Shown here: positions 40,224 to 48,468 of the stretch, piece after piece
Numbering within the stretch: the first letter of the stretch is position 1
Layout: each line of letters opens with the position of its first letter
Source of the DNA: Conexivisphaerales archaeon
Lineage (GTDB): Archaea > Thermoproteota > Nitrososphaeria > Conexivisphaerales > DTJL01
Assembly (NCBI GenBank): GCA_038728585.1
Contig: JAVYTR010000002.1
Span: 62,001 to 126,000, forward strand
Length of the DNA: 64,000 nucleotides
Reading direction: 5' to 3'
Position numbers and translations under genes: made by a program
Notes under the pieces: generated by a model
Told to the model about the DNA's origin: nothing
The model's database searches: none
The model's input: only the letters and a program-made list of their open reading frames with translations

Positions 40224-40418
40224 ATGGCAGATAGAGTTGCTGGACTGCTCAGGTTTATCGGGCTTCTCGCTTTGATCTTTGGTCTGCTTCTAGCCTATTA
40301 TGCTATAACTGTTAGCCCTCCCCTCTACCCGCCGATAGAGACATCCTATGTCATAATAGGTGCTCTCATGAGCGTAGCAGGCCTCATCGCGTTGATTTCT
40401 AAATACAGAAGTGAATGA
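40224..40418 (+). CDS. Small two-helix membrane protein
   Basis: A 64-residue protein with two hydrophobic helices: residues about 8-28 (LLRFIGLLALIFGLLLAYYA) and about 41-58 (SYVIIGALMSVAGLIALI), ending in a basic tail. It belongs to no family I recognise. Its last codons overlap the start of inositol-phosphate synthase by 4 nt, indicating translational coupling, so it may act in inositol-lipid synthesis. Confidence 0.65.
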   Translation: MADRVAGLLRFIGLLALIFGLLLAYYAITVSPPLYPPIETSYVIIGALMSVAGLIALISKYRSE

Positions 40419-41398
40419 ACTTGATAAGATTAGCTTTCTTCGGCTGGGGAAACAGTGCAAGGGCTGTTGCTAGAGCAGTAGAGCTAGCCAAAAAAGGAGA
40501 AGAGGTAGGGATATGGCACAGAAGAGTAGGTGGATATGACGCAAGCGACGTAGAAGTCGTGTGTGCCTTTGACATAGACAGTGAGAGCCTAGCAAAGAAA
40601 AATGGCATAGAAGTATTCCCAGGAATTTCTGCTGATGACCTACCATCGCACATGACGAAAGAAAGACTGAAAGTTGCAGACAGAAGTCAGGTTCTGGACA
40701 GACTTAAGCAGTTTAAGGTCGACGTGGCTTTCAACCTCATTTCATCAGGCCAGGAAGTATCGTCGAAGGAATATGCAAGGCTGAGCGCGCAGCACGGAGC
40801 TGCATTTGCCAATGGCACTGCAGCCAGCGTTGTGAACGATGATACTATAGTGAAACAGTTCGAGAAGGAGAAGCTACCCCTTGCAGGTGATGACCTGATG
40901 AGCCAAGTGGGGGGAACGGTGTTGCATAGGGGTCTTGTCGATTTTCTCGAATCAAGAGGTGTAAAGGTATCAAGAAGTTATCAGCTCGATGTAGGAGGTA
41001 GCACTGACACTCTGAACACAATAAGCGAAGAAGTCAGGGCGGCAAAGAGGAGGATAAAGAGTCAATCCATAGCTTCTGAAGTAGAAGGATCTATGGAAAC
41101 AGTAGCTGGCACAACAGATTATGTGGACTTTCTGGGGAGCAGGAGAACCGTGTACCTCTGGCTTGAATGCTTGGCTCCTATGAACGAGAAGTACACGATC
41201 GATGTATTCTACAAGAGTAGCGACCCTGCCAATGCTGTGAATGTTGTGCTTGACGTGGCAAGAGCCCTCGCTGCAGAGAAAAGAAAGGGGAATGGAGGGA
41301 TAGCCCATACCGTTTCAGCCTACGGTTTCAAGAACCCACCACTTACAGTGAAGGCAAGAGATGCACTCAGCAGATTCGAAGCAGAATATGCACGTTAG
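40415..41398 (+). CDS. ino1: myo-Inositol-1-phosphate synthase
   Basis: Converts glucose 6-phosphate to L-myo-inositol 1-phosphate with bound NAD, supplying head groups for archaeal phosphatidylinositol-type lipids. The N-terminal FFGWGNSARAVARAV is the NAD site. Diagnostic family blocks are FANGTAASVV, AGDDLMSQVGGTVLHRGL and LDVGGSTDTLN, followed by KSQSIASEV. Length 327 fits the short archaeal/bacterial form. Confidence 0.92.
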   Translation: MNLIRLAFFGWGNSARAVARAVELAKKGEEVGIWHRRVGGYDASDVEVVCAFDIDSESLAKKNGIEVFPGISADDLPSHMTKERLKVADRSQVLDRLKQFKVDVAFNLISSGQEVSSKEYARLSAQHGAAFANGTAASVVNDDTIVKQFEKEKLPLAGDDLMSQVGGTVLHRGLVDFLESRGVKVSRSYQLDVGGSTDTLNTISEEVRAAKRRIKSQSIASEVEGSMETVAGTTDYVDFLGSRRTVYLWLECLAPMNEKYTIDVFYKSSDPANAVNVVLDVARALAAEKRKGNGGIAHTVSAYGFKNPPLTVKARDALSRFEAEYAR

Positions 41399-41434
41399 AT
41401 TATTTCAATCTGCAAGAATATACTTCAAGAAATG

Positions 41435-41442
41435 CTTATAAT
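41435..41442 (+). promoter_or_regulatory. TATA box of tRNA-Asn
   Basis: CTTATAAT is placed so that transcription should start near 41465, 4 nt before the upstream GCCGTCGTA copy. Confidence 0.45.
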
Positions 41443-41468
41443 CGATCAGATTTTGCGATGAAACCTGC

Positions 41469-41600
41469 GCCGTCGTATGCCGTCGTTAGTGCTGTCGCAC
41501 TGGCGAAAGCTCAGCGTGGTAGAGCAGCTGACAGAATTGGCTGAAGCTGTTAATCCACGCGGAGACCAGCTGGTCGCAGGTTCGAGTCCTGCCGACGGCG
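41469..41600 (+). tRNA. tRNA-Asn (GUU) with three apparent introns
   Basis: The 3' part is unmistakable: T arm GCAGG-TTCGAGT-CCTGC (41576-41592), acceptor strand CGACGGC (41593-41599) and discriminator G. The acceptor 5' strand GCCGTCG occurs twice in tandem, at 41469 and 41479. A normal tRNA is recovered only if three segments are removed: 41478-41508 (or 41487-41507) before the D stem, 41531-41545 at position 30/31, and 41553-41564 at position 37/38. This restores D stem GCTC/GAGC, a perfect anticodon stem GCTGG/CCAGC and loop CTGTTAA with anticodon GTT, 74 nt in all. Exact junctions are ambiguous by a few bases. No CCA is encoded. Confidence 0.75.
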
Positions 41601-41830
41601 TAACCCCCAAAATCCTTGTACCTTTTACTTATATCAAATCGTTAATATCTGGTTGAATGCCAGGCGCTAAATAATGAAAGATATTTCAGAAAGAGGTTAC
41701 TGGGTTGAATAAGCTATTTAGATTTTAGAATCTAAAAATCCAGCCTATATATAATAATGCCTTATGCAACGCACAAACACGAAAAGAATGTTTTAAGCTC
41801 CGACTCTCTTTTCTGGTCTTACCTTATGAT

Positions 41831-42784
41831 TCAGTCTATTCTGTCTAGCTCTAGAGGTATATTCAATCCAAGCTCTGGTTCAGTATCTAGCCACTTGTTA
41901 CCCAAAACGGCTTCTATTGGGTCATAAACCCTGCTGCTAACAGAACCTTCAACGTGCCCGATCAATGCAACAAGAGACTGGAAGTCTGACCTGGCAATGT
42001 TGTAGTTCACGAAATGCACCTTTGATACAGGGGAGACGATGTTTCTGACTGCAGATGAAGCTGTATCAGAGTCATCGAAAGAAATAGGCCTGTTCCCCGA
42101 GGAAACCACATACATCTCGTCAACATCCCTCATGTCTGTCTTGAGGACAGAAGTGATGGCATCAGCGAACGACCTTTCAAATCCGGAATGGATGCTAGCT
42201 AGATGCATAACCGATTGTCCTCTGCTCAGAATCGATGCTACCTCGTCACCTTTTGACAGAAGCCCCATCAGAGTTGATGCTATCTGCTCATCTATCTTCT
42301 GGTAGACCTTTTCGACAGGCATTTCAGCCATGCTGCCATCAACAAACTGCTCCTTGTCAACAACCATCATGCCACACCTTGTCTTCTTCAGCTTTGTCAT
42401 GCAGATACCAGCCTTGTATTCAAGCCATTTCTCTCTTGAGAAAGGTAAAAGAGCTACTGCTAGCGTAGGCTTTCCTTCATTTCTTGCTATCCTTGAAACT
42501 TTTGGAAGAAGATACGAACCAGACTTCCCTCCTGCATCACCTACAGAGACGACGAAATCTGCGTTAGCGCTCAGTTCAGCCAGGTAGTCAAACCCTTCGG
42601 CAGAGTCGAAAGAACCCCAGTCGAGCGTTGGTGAATCAGCTGGAATATCTTTCTGTCTTAGGCTGGCAAAGCAGTATTCAGCCTTAAACCCAGCCTTCCT
42701 CATGTAGTCGACTATGCTGCAACCAGCAGTCCCCACACCAACCATCAGCAGTGTAGACGTAGATTTCTGACTCAATACAGCCAC
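41831..42784 (-). CDS. Divergent FtsZ/tubulin-superfamily protein
   Basis: Shows an FtsZ-like plan: nucleotide-binding VGVGTAGCSIVDYM (residues 15-28), a central strand ADFVVSVGDAGGKSGSYLLPKV (75-96) followed by PTLAVALLPFSREKW, and MVVDKEQFVDG where FtsZ has its NDRL-type segment. The tubulin signature GGGTGTG is altered to AGGKSGS. The C-terminal half is poorly conserved and the catalytic NxDxxD loop is not clearly intact (a partial match is ARSDFQSLVALIG). At 317 residues it lacks the FtsZ C-terminal tail. It is probably a non-canonical FtsZ-like protein with altered GTP handling. Confidence 0.65.
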   Translation of the reverse strand: MAVLSQKSTSTLLMVGVGTAGCSIVDYMRKAGFKAEYCFASLRQKDIPADSPTLDWGSFDSAEGFDYLAELSANADFVVSVGDAGGKSGSYLLPKVSRIARNEGKPTLAVALLPFSREKWLEYKAGICMTKLKKTRCGMMVVDKEQFVDGSMAEMPVEKVYQKIDEQIASTLMGLLSKGDEVASILSRGQSVMHLASIHSGFERSFADAITSVLKTDMRDVDEMYVVSSGNRPISFDDSDTASSAVRNIVSPVSKVHFVNYNIARSDFQSLVALIGHVEGSVSSRVYDPIEAVLGNKWLDTEPELGLNIPLELDRID

Positions 42785-42893
42785 ATACCTCCGATGACTC
42801 GAGATATAAGAATGGAAGATTAGCTGTCATTAACAAGTACTGAAAAAAATTTGACATCTTTAGACTTGAAATGGTCAAAAAGTTTGGATATTT

Positions 42894-44366
42894 CTACTTC
42901 TTCTGACTTCTCCAAGTAAGCCTCAAGGTTAAAGGATGGGAAGCTTTTGCCTCGTCAAGGGTCTTCACGGAAGTGTTCTTTGGTGAAGAAGCAAGTTCTT
43001 CTGCACTCCTTCTGGCTATACTGTTCATAGCTTCTGCGTACCTGTCCAGTTCTTCGACAGGCTCAGATTCCGTCGGCTCTACCATCATGGCTTCATCAAC
43101 TATCAGCGGGAAGTAGATTGTGGGAGGATGGAGTCCTTCATCCAGCAGGGCCTTGGCTACCCTCAGAGCATTAACCCCATTCTTCGTCAGAGGCTTTGCA
43201 GAAACGACGAATTCATGTTTCCTTGGATAATTCTGACCATGATTAAGCTGATAGTGCTGCTTCTCAAGCTTTCTCAGCAGGTAGTTTGATGCAACGACAG
43301 ACTGAGATGAAACATCCACCAGACCTTCAGGTCCCAGAGTCAGCAGGTAAGAGAGAGCCCGGATCAGAACCCCGACATTCCCATACCCTTCTTTTATCCT
43401 GCCTATTGTATGAGGCAGGTCATGCCTCCATGAATAACTCTCTCCTTTCTTTTCAAGGATGGGGACTGGCATGTATTCCCTGAGGAAGGCCTTTACACCA
43501 ACAGGACCTGAGCCTGGCCCACCGCCTCCATGAGGTGTTGAGAACGTCTTGTGAAGATTCATGTGTACAATATCGAAACCTATGTCTCCTGGTCTAACCC
43601 TGCCCAGTATTGCGTTCATGTTTGCGCCGTCATAATACATCAACCCTCCGTTTTCATGAATCAGTTTTGAGATCTTCAGAATATCCTCCTCGAAGAGGCC
43701 GAGTGTGTTTGGGACGGTCATCATCATACCAGCAGTCTTCTTGCCTACGAGCTTCTTCAGGTCTTCGAAAGAGACCATGCCTCTCTCGTCGCTCGGAACC
43801 GTTATAACATCGAAATCAGCCATAGCAGCACTTGCTGGGTTGGTGCCATGAGCTGAATCAGGTATCAGAATCTCGTTCTTTTCATGCTGACCTCTGCTCT
43901 GCAGATACTTTCTTATCATCAGCACGCCCACCAGCTCACCGTGAGCACCTGCAGCAGGAAGGAGTGATACTTCATCCATCCCCGTAATCTCAGCCAAGTT
44001 GGTCTGGAGTTCGTAAAGAAGAGATAAAAGGCCCTGAACAGTTGAGTGATGCTGGTATGGATGTGCATTTGTAACCCTTTCGTCGTTAGCTATTCTATCG
44101 TTCAGCTTGGGATTGAACTTCATAGTGCAGCTGCCCAGAGGATAGATACCTAGGTCAACAGCATAGTTCATCTGGGAAAGCCTGACAAAGTGTCTTACTA
44201 CTTGTGCTTCAGTCAGAGAAGGAAGATTAAGCTCCTTCCTGACCAGATGCTCGGGAATCCGCAACTGCACATCAGGACCAAGAGGTTCAGGCGGAACATA
44301 TCCTATTCTTCCCTCTTTACCTATCTCGACAAGAAGACCCTCATCCCATTTTGCCTGCCTGAACAT
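42894..44366 (-). CDS. gcvPB: Glycine dehydrogenase (decarboxylating) subunit 2
   Basis: PLP-bearing half of the split P protein of the glycine cleavage system, which decarboxylates glycine and loads aminomethyl onto lipoylated H protein. The PLP Lys is in MNLHKTFSTPHGGGGPG near residue 272. The N-terminal YPLGSCTMKFNPKLN and HYQNPRK-like C-terminal blocks are family-specific. Length 490 is normal. It follows gcvPA by 5 nt. H and T proteins are not encoded nearby. Confidence 0.93.
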   Translation of the reverse strand: MFRQAKWDEGLLVEIGKEGRIGYVPPEPLGPDVQLRIPEHLVRKELNLPSLTEAQVVRHFVRLSQMNYAVDLGIYPLGSCTMKFNPKLNDRIANDERVTNAHPYQHHSTVQGLLSLLYELQTNLAEITGMDEVSLLPAAGAHGELVGVLMIRKYLQSRGQHEKNEILIPDSAHGTNPASAAMADFDVITVPSDERGMVSFEDLKKLVGKKTAGMMMTVPNTLGLFEEDILKISKLIHENGGLMYYDGANMNAILGRVRPGDIGFDIVHMNLHKTFSTPHGGGGPGSGPVGVKAFLREYMPVPILEKKGESYSWRHDLPHTIGRIKEGYGNVGVLIRALSYLLTLGPEGLVDVSSQSVVASNYLLRKLEKQHYQLNHGQNYPRKHEFVVSAKPLTKNGVNALRVAKALLDEGLHPPTIYFPLIVDEAMMVEPTESEPVEELDRYAEAMNSIARRSAEELASSPKNTSVKTLDEAKASHPLTLRLTWRSQKK

Positions 44367-44371
44367 ACTCT

Positions 44372-45751
44372 CTACACCTCCAAAAGAGCTTTGGTCAGAA
44401 GTTCCACATCTCTCATGTTGTGCGCTTCCGTAACGCTTATCATGTTAACTTCTTTCAACTCATTATAGAACCATCCCAAAGGCAAAGCTGCGTGGACACC
44501 TTTTGAAGCAAGTTTTTCAAACAGTTCATGCCCTCTTGGTCCCTCTCCCTTTCTTGCAAAAGCAAAGTCAGAATAGAACTCCGAGGTGAAAAACGGGGAG
44601 ATATATCTGCCTGTTTCTTCTATCCTTTTGCTCACGTAGTGAGAGTTAGCAACTATAGTCTTTGCCAGTCTTATGAACCCCTCCTTCCCCAGTAATGCTA
44701 TGTAAGAAGCAGCAGCTATCGCCATTAGAGCCTGATTCGTGCAGATGTTCGAGGTTGCCTTTTCTCTTCTTATATGCTGCTCTCTCGTCTGCAGAACCAT
44801 TACATAGCCTTTCCCTTTACCATCTTTTTCGGAGGTGAGGCCTATTATTCTTCCAGGCATCTGTCTGATGAAATTCAGGTCTCCCTTGGCTGCGAATATG
44901 CCAAGAGAGGGGCCTCCATAACTCATCGATATGCCGAGCGGCTGACCTTCACCAACCATTATGTCAGCCCCGTAATTCCCAGGCGCTTCAAGTATTCCAA
45001 GACTGGTTGGCTCAACACCGACTATGAAAAGAGCTCCCTTTCTCTTTGCAAGCTCTGAAAACTCTCTTACCCTGCTTTCTATCACTCCGAAGAAGTTTGG
45101 TTGCTCTATGTAGATTGCAGCTACATCCTGCTCAGCAAGAGCCATTTCTGCCTCGTGCAATTCTGTTTCCCCAGTTTCTGCGTTGAATGGCAGCTCTACC
45201 ACTTTACCCCCAGCAGGCTCGATGTAAGTTTCTATAACCTTCCTTCTTTCAAAACCGCTGGCAGCTGACACAACAACCCTTCTTTTCTTTGTGATTCTCA
45301 TTGCCATCCTTACTGCTTCAGCAGCTGCTGTAGGCCAGTCATACATGGATGCGTTTGCAGCGTCCATGTTACCCAGCTCACATATCAGACTCTGGTATTC
45401 AAAGAGGGCCTGCAGAACTCCTTGACTTATTTCTGGCTGATAGGATGTGTATGAAGTGTAGAATTCAGACCTTGATATTATGTGGTTTACGGCTGCAGGT
45501 ATGTAGTGGGGCCATATCCCTCCTCCCAGAAAACATGGAGAAGATGGATGAACCTTGTCAGTTGAGAGTGCATCCCTGAACTTCCTCTCTATCTCCATCT
45601 GCCCCATCGGTCCAGATACATTCAGTTTCCCTTTTAGTCTGGCTTCATGCGGTATATCTGTGAAGAGCTCATCGACAGAACTTATACCCATCGATGTGAG
45701 CATCTGATTCAGGTATTTGTCGTTTGGTAGCAGATGAGAATATTTCTTCAT
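44372..45751 (-). CDS. gcvPA: Glycine dehydrogenase (decarboxylating) subunit 1
   Basis: Partner subunit of the split P protein. FLGGGIWPHYIPAAVNHI, FYTSYTSYQPEISQG and the SMYDWPTAAAEA segment are characteristic. I chose the ATG at 45751 (MKKYSHLLPND) because family members start that way and a TATA box at 45773-45781 is centred 26 nt upstream; the longer frame from GTG at 45808 would contain that promoter. Length is then 459. Confidence 0.93.
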   Translation of the reverse strand: MKKYSHLLPNDKYLNQMLTSMGISSVDELFTDIPHEARLKGKLNVSGPMGQMEIERKFRDALSTDKVHPSSPCFLGGGIWPHYIPAAVNHIISRSEFYTSYTSYQPEISQGVLQALFEYQSLICELGNMDAANASMYDWPTAAAEAVRMAMRITKKRRVVVSAASGFERRKVIETYIEPAGGKVVELPFNAETGETELHEAEMALAEQDVAAIYIEQPNFFGVIESRVREFSELAKRKGALFIVGVEPTSLGILEAPGNYGADIMVGEGQPLGISMSYGGPSLGIFAAKGDLNFIRQMPGRIIGLTSEKDGKGKGYVMVLQTREQHIRREKATSNICTNQALMAIAAASYIALLGKEGFIRLAKTIVANSHYVSKRIEETGRYISPFFTSEFYSDFAFARKGEGPRGHELFEKLASKGVHAALPLGWFYNELKEVNMISVTEAHNMRDVELLTKALLEV

Positions 45752-46078
45752 CTGCTGGTTCTCCAAACGTGGTAAATTTAACCTTTCGTGAAAGACTAGA
45801 AACTTCACCTGAGTGCGGTGAACAGATTTTTCTCACATCAGTCACTATATTGGGTGCGAAATCTCAAGATTCTGCAACTCATAGCATGTTACCGTTCTGC
45901 AGCATCCGCACGATACTGCGAGGCCGATTCGAAACTGGTAAATTAATCTAACCGAGGGCCCAGAGTTCTAGCGCCTAGAGTCTTTATGCTTTCTGTGGAC
46001 ATCTGTTAATTCTTTGATGTAATTACATGAAGTTGTACACTCAACGTTTTATATCTTCTTCACCACGTATTTTATGAA
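45752..46078. other. Divergent promoter region between gcvPA and the cupredoxin gene
   Basis: This 327-nt stretch holds the gcvPA TATA box (TAAATTTAA, 45773-45781) and a TATA-like TTTTATATC at 46047-46055 before the cupredoxin gene. No further gene, repeat or RNA gene could be supported. Confidence 0.5.
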
Positions 46079-46561
46079 TTGAAGCCACTTATGTATGTCA
46101 TCATAACGGTGGTTCTTTTCGCCGGTCTTCTCATAGGGTATTCTCTGGCTCAGTTCGGTTCTCCTGCTCCTCAAGGAACCACTAAGGTGAAGAGCGCAGA
46201 CATAACTTTAACAATAATACCTGACGTAAAGCTAGCTTCAGACGGTCAGATGCATGATGCGTTCAATCCTGTCAACATGACGGTATTTACAGGACAGCTA
46301 GTAAATCTGACTATAATCAACTACGACACGATGAGTCATACTTTTACGAGTCCTTCATTGGGTGTGAGTTTCAATGCGCCACCTGCGCAGAAGGACGGTG
46401 TTCCAACGGTCGTTCATTACCAGTTTACGGTCAGCAAGCCTGGAATCTACAGATGGTGGTGTGCTACACCCTGTGACTCCTGGGCCATGTCTGCAGGCTC
46501 AGACGGTCAGGTCGGGCAGATAGGGTACATGGGTGGGTTCGTAACTGCACTCGAGCCATGA
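46079..46561 (+). CDS. Membrane-anchored cupredoxin-like protein
   Basis: An N-terminal hydrophobic segment (residues about 4-24) anchors or exports the protein. The rest is a cupredoxin-like beta domain with a likely copper His in DTMSHTF (near residue 86) and a C-terminal GIYRWWCATPCDSWAM loop (Cys near 127 and 131). The CxxxC spacing recalls the CuA site of cytochrome oxidase subunit II, but the expected later His is absent, so CuA is doubtful. It may be a type 1-like electron carrier at the membrane surface. TTG start fits the TATA spacing; ATG at 46091 is an alternative. Confidence 0.65.
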   Translation: MKPLMYVIITVVLFAGLLIGYSLAQFGSPAPQGTTKVKSADITLTIIPDVKLASDGQMHDAFNPVNMTVFTGQLVNLTIINYDTMSHTFTSPSLGVSFNAPPAQKDGVPTVVHYQFTVSKPGIYRWWCATPCDSWAMSAGSDGQVGQIGYMGGFVTALEP

Positions 46562-46583
46562 AAATACATAGAAGAAAATAGAG

Positions 46584-46600
46584 TTTTTTGCAATTTTTGT
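46584..46600 (+). terminator. Oligo-T terminator after the cupredoxin gene
   Basis: Two T-tracts (TTTTTT and TTTTT) lie 23-39 nt past the stop codon. Confidence 0.4.
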
Positions 46601-46688
46601 TAGCTAGCTTTTCAGTTGGCATAAACGACTTATGGTATTCTTAAATATATGAAATATTTCTACAAAGAAGTGGTGATATGCTCTGTCC

Positions 46689-46919
46689 TTGAAACTGTAC
46701 AAGTCGATGGACTTGACTGGTAGCTCCTGTGCAGGTGTTATCGGTGAACTGGCAGGAGTGTATGAGGAGCTTCAACCTGGAGAATACGTAGAAGTGCTGA
46801 TAGCCGCAGACTCTGATAAGAAGGACCTTTTCGCATGGGCCTCAAGGGTAGGTGCCAAGATAGTCAAAGAAGAGCAGCAGGGGAACAGGTACAGGCTTGA
46901 GGTTGCCAAGCTGGGATAA
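46689..46919 (+). CDS. TusA-like sulfur carrier without the CPxP motif
   Basis: A 76-residue TusA/SirA-fold protein: LTGSSCAGVIGELAGVY near residues 9-25 stands where TusA has the persulfide Cys in CPxPxL. Here the Cys is kept but the CPxP prolines are replaced (CAGV). DLFAWASRVGAKIVKEE matches the second half of the family. It starts the operon with sulfide:quinone oxidoreductase, 15 nt downstream, so it may accept sulfane sulfur formed there. TTG start. Confidence 0.7.
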   Translation: MKLYKSMDLTGSSCAGVIGELAGVYEELQPGEYVEVLIAADSDKKDLFAWASRVGAKIVKEEQQGNRYRLEVAKLG

Positions 46920-46934
46920 GGAGATAGAAACTCT

Positions 46935-48089
46935 ATGAAAAAGATACTGATAGCTGGAGGAGGGATAGGAGGTACAATAGTAGCTAACAGACTTGCCGAA
47001 AAGCTCAGACAAGAGATAGAAAGAGAAGAAGCTAGTATAACTGTCTTTGACAAAAGTGAGAAACACGTCTTTCAGCCGAGCCAGCTGCTTGTGGGAATGG
47101 GTCTAGAGAATACTTCAGAAATAGTAAGGAACGAGAAGGAGCTTTTGAATCCAAAGATAAACCTGAAAACCGGGACAGCAGGGGAATTGTCAAAGATAGA
47201 CGTCTCTAACCACTCGTTCATAACTGCAGACGGAAAGAAGCATGACTATGACTTCGCAGTGATAAGCACAGGCTCCACTCTGGATTGGGAGATGATCCCC
47301 GGGCTGAAGGAGGAGATGCTGACAGTCTGGGATATGGAAGGAGCTGTTAAGACCAGAGGAGCTATAGCTAACTTCTCCGGGGGGACGATAGTCTTCAACG
47401 TTGCCAGGCTTCCGCATAAATGTCCTGTAGGACCTCTCGAAGAGGTTCTCATGCTTGATGACTACCTGAGGAAGAGAAACCTGAGGGACAAGACAGACCT
47501 TGTCTACACTTATCCTATAGCAGGAGTGTTTGGTATACCTAACGTGAACAAAGTTATGACGAAGATGTTCGAGGAGAGAGGGATAAGGGTAATTTCTCCT
47601 TTCACGCTGAAGGAAGTCGATGCCAAGAACAAGACTATCGAGTCGAACGAAGGGGAGAAGCTGAAGTACGACCTGCTTCTGGGAGTACCTCCACACATGG
47701 GGGCAAAGATAATAGCTGATTCTGCTCTGGGTGATAGGAGGAACTGGATCCCGACTGACAAGAATACCCTGCAGATGAAGGACCATTCTGATGTCTTTGT
47801 TATGGGCGACACAACCGACATACCGATCTCCAAGGCAGGTTCGACTGCTGATTTTGAATCATATACAGTAGCTGAAAACGTAGCATCACAGGTTAGGGGG
47901 AATGACTCGAGAAAGGCATACGATGGATCAGTCTTCTGCTTTATTGCAACAGCTCTGGATAAGGCAACCTACATTAGGTTCAACTACTCAAATCCACCTG
48001 TCCCGCCACCTCCATCAAACATACACTGGCTGGCAAAGCTGGCTTACAACAGGCTGTATTGGAGCTTGACTGCCAAGGCGGTAGTCTAG
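46935..48089 (+). CDS. sqr: Sulfide:quinone oxidoreductase
   Basis: FAD enzyme on the cytoplasmic face of the membrane that oxidises sulfide to sulfane sulfur or polysulfide and reduces quinone. The FAD motif GGGIGGTIVANRL is at residues 8-20. Redox Cys candidates are in PHKCPVGP (near 163) and FCFIATA (near 335). An AISTGSTL-type segment and FVMGDTTDIP complete the two-dinucleotide fold. The C-terminal SNIHWLAKLAYNRLYW is an amphipathic membrane-binding tail. Length 384 is in range. Confidence 0.9.
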   Translation: MKKILIAGGGIGGTIVANRLAEKLRQEIEREEASITVFDKSEKHVFQPSQLLVGMGLENTSEIVRNEKELLNPKINLKTGTAGELSKIDVSNHSFITADGKKHDYDFAVISTGSTLDWEMIPGLKEEMLTVWDMEGAVKTRGAIANFSGGTIVFNVARLPHKCPVGPLEEVLMLDDYLRKRNLRDKTDLVYTYPIAGVFGIPNVNKVMTKMFEERGIRVISPFTLKEVDAKNKTIESNEGEKLKYDLLLGVPPHMGAKIIADSALGDRRNWIPTDKNTLQMKDHSDVFVMGDTTDIPISKAGSTADFESYTVAENVASQVRGNDSRKAYDGSVFCFIATALDKATYIRFNYSNPPVPPPPSNIHWLAKLAYNRLYWSLTAKAVV

Positions 48090-48093
48090 AATC

Positions 48094-48468
48094 TTGAAGC
48101 ATGGTATAATCTTGGGATCGAACGAATTGAGCAAGCTTGTCTTTGCGGCGATGGAAGCGGTAACCAGAACTGCGTTGGGGGATGAAGTCTCTGTCTTTCT
48201 GACAATGGATGCTGTCAAGGGTTTCACCAAGCAGCCATCAATCTCTGAACAGGCGGAATCATCAAGACTTGTCAAGCAGGATAACAGAAGTTACCTTGAC
48301 CTTTTCAGGATGGCCAAGAAGAGCGGTAAGGCAAAACTCTACGCATGTTCGTACGCAAGCAAGCTGTATGACCTTTCGCGTGAAAAATACATTGATGATA
48401 TAGATGATATAGTTGGGATAACATCATTCCTGTTAGAAGCTGACGGGCAGATAACGTCTATCTGGTGA
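48094..48468 (+). CDS. DsrE-family sulfur transfer protein
   Basis: A 124-residue DsrE-like protein with VSVFLTMDAVKGF in the central sheet and the putative active Cys in LYACSYASKLYDL near residue 89. DsrE proteins carry persulfide or thiosulfonate between TusA and the oxidising complexes. It lies 4 nt after sqr and overlaps the DUF1641 gene by 4 nt. The partner for transfer is not proven. Confidence 0.8.
   Translation: MKHGIILGSNELSKLVFAAMEAVTRTALGDEVSVFLTMDAVKGFTKQPSISEQAESSRLVKQDNRSYLDLFRMAKKSGKAKLYACSYASKLYDLSREKYIDDIDDIVGITSFLLEADGQITSIW

Noticed and set aside
45809-46078. Possible RNA gene or riboswitch upstream of gcvPA
   Set aside because: A T-arm-like piece (near 45930) could not be built into a cloverleaf, and glycine riboswitches are bacterial; only promoter elements are supported.
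46643-46659. AAATAT-N5-ATATTT inverted repeat ahead of the tusA-sqr operon as a fourth operator
   Set aside because: Its arms and spacer differ from ATATTA-N8-TAAT; it is more likely an AT-rich promoter element.
47190-47786. 198-codon minus-strand frame opposite sqr
   Set aside because: A shadow of the clear sulfide:quinone oxidoreductase.
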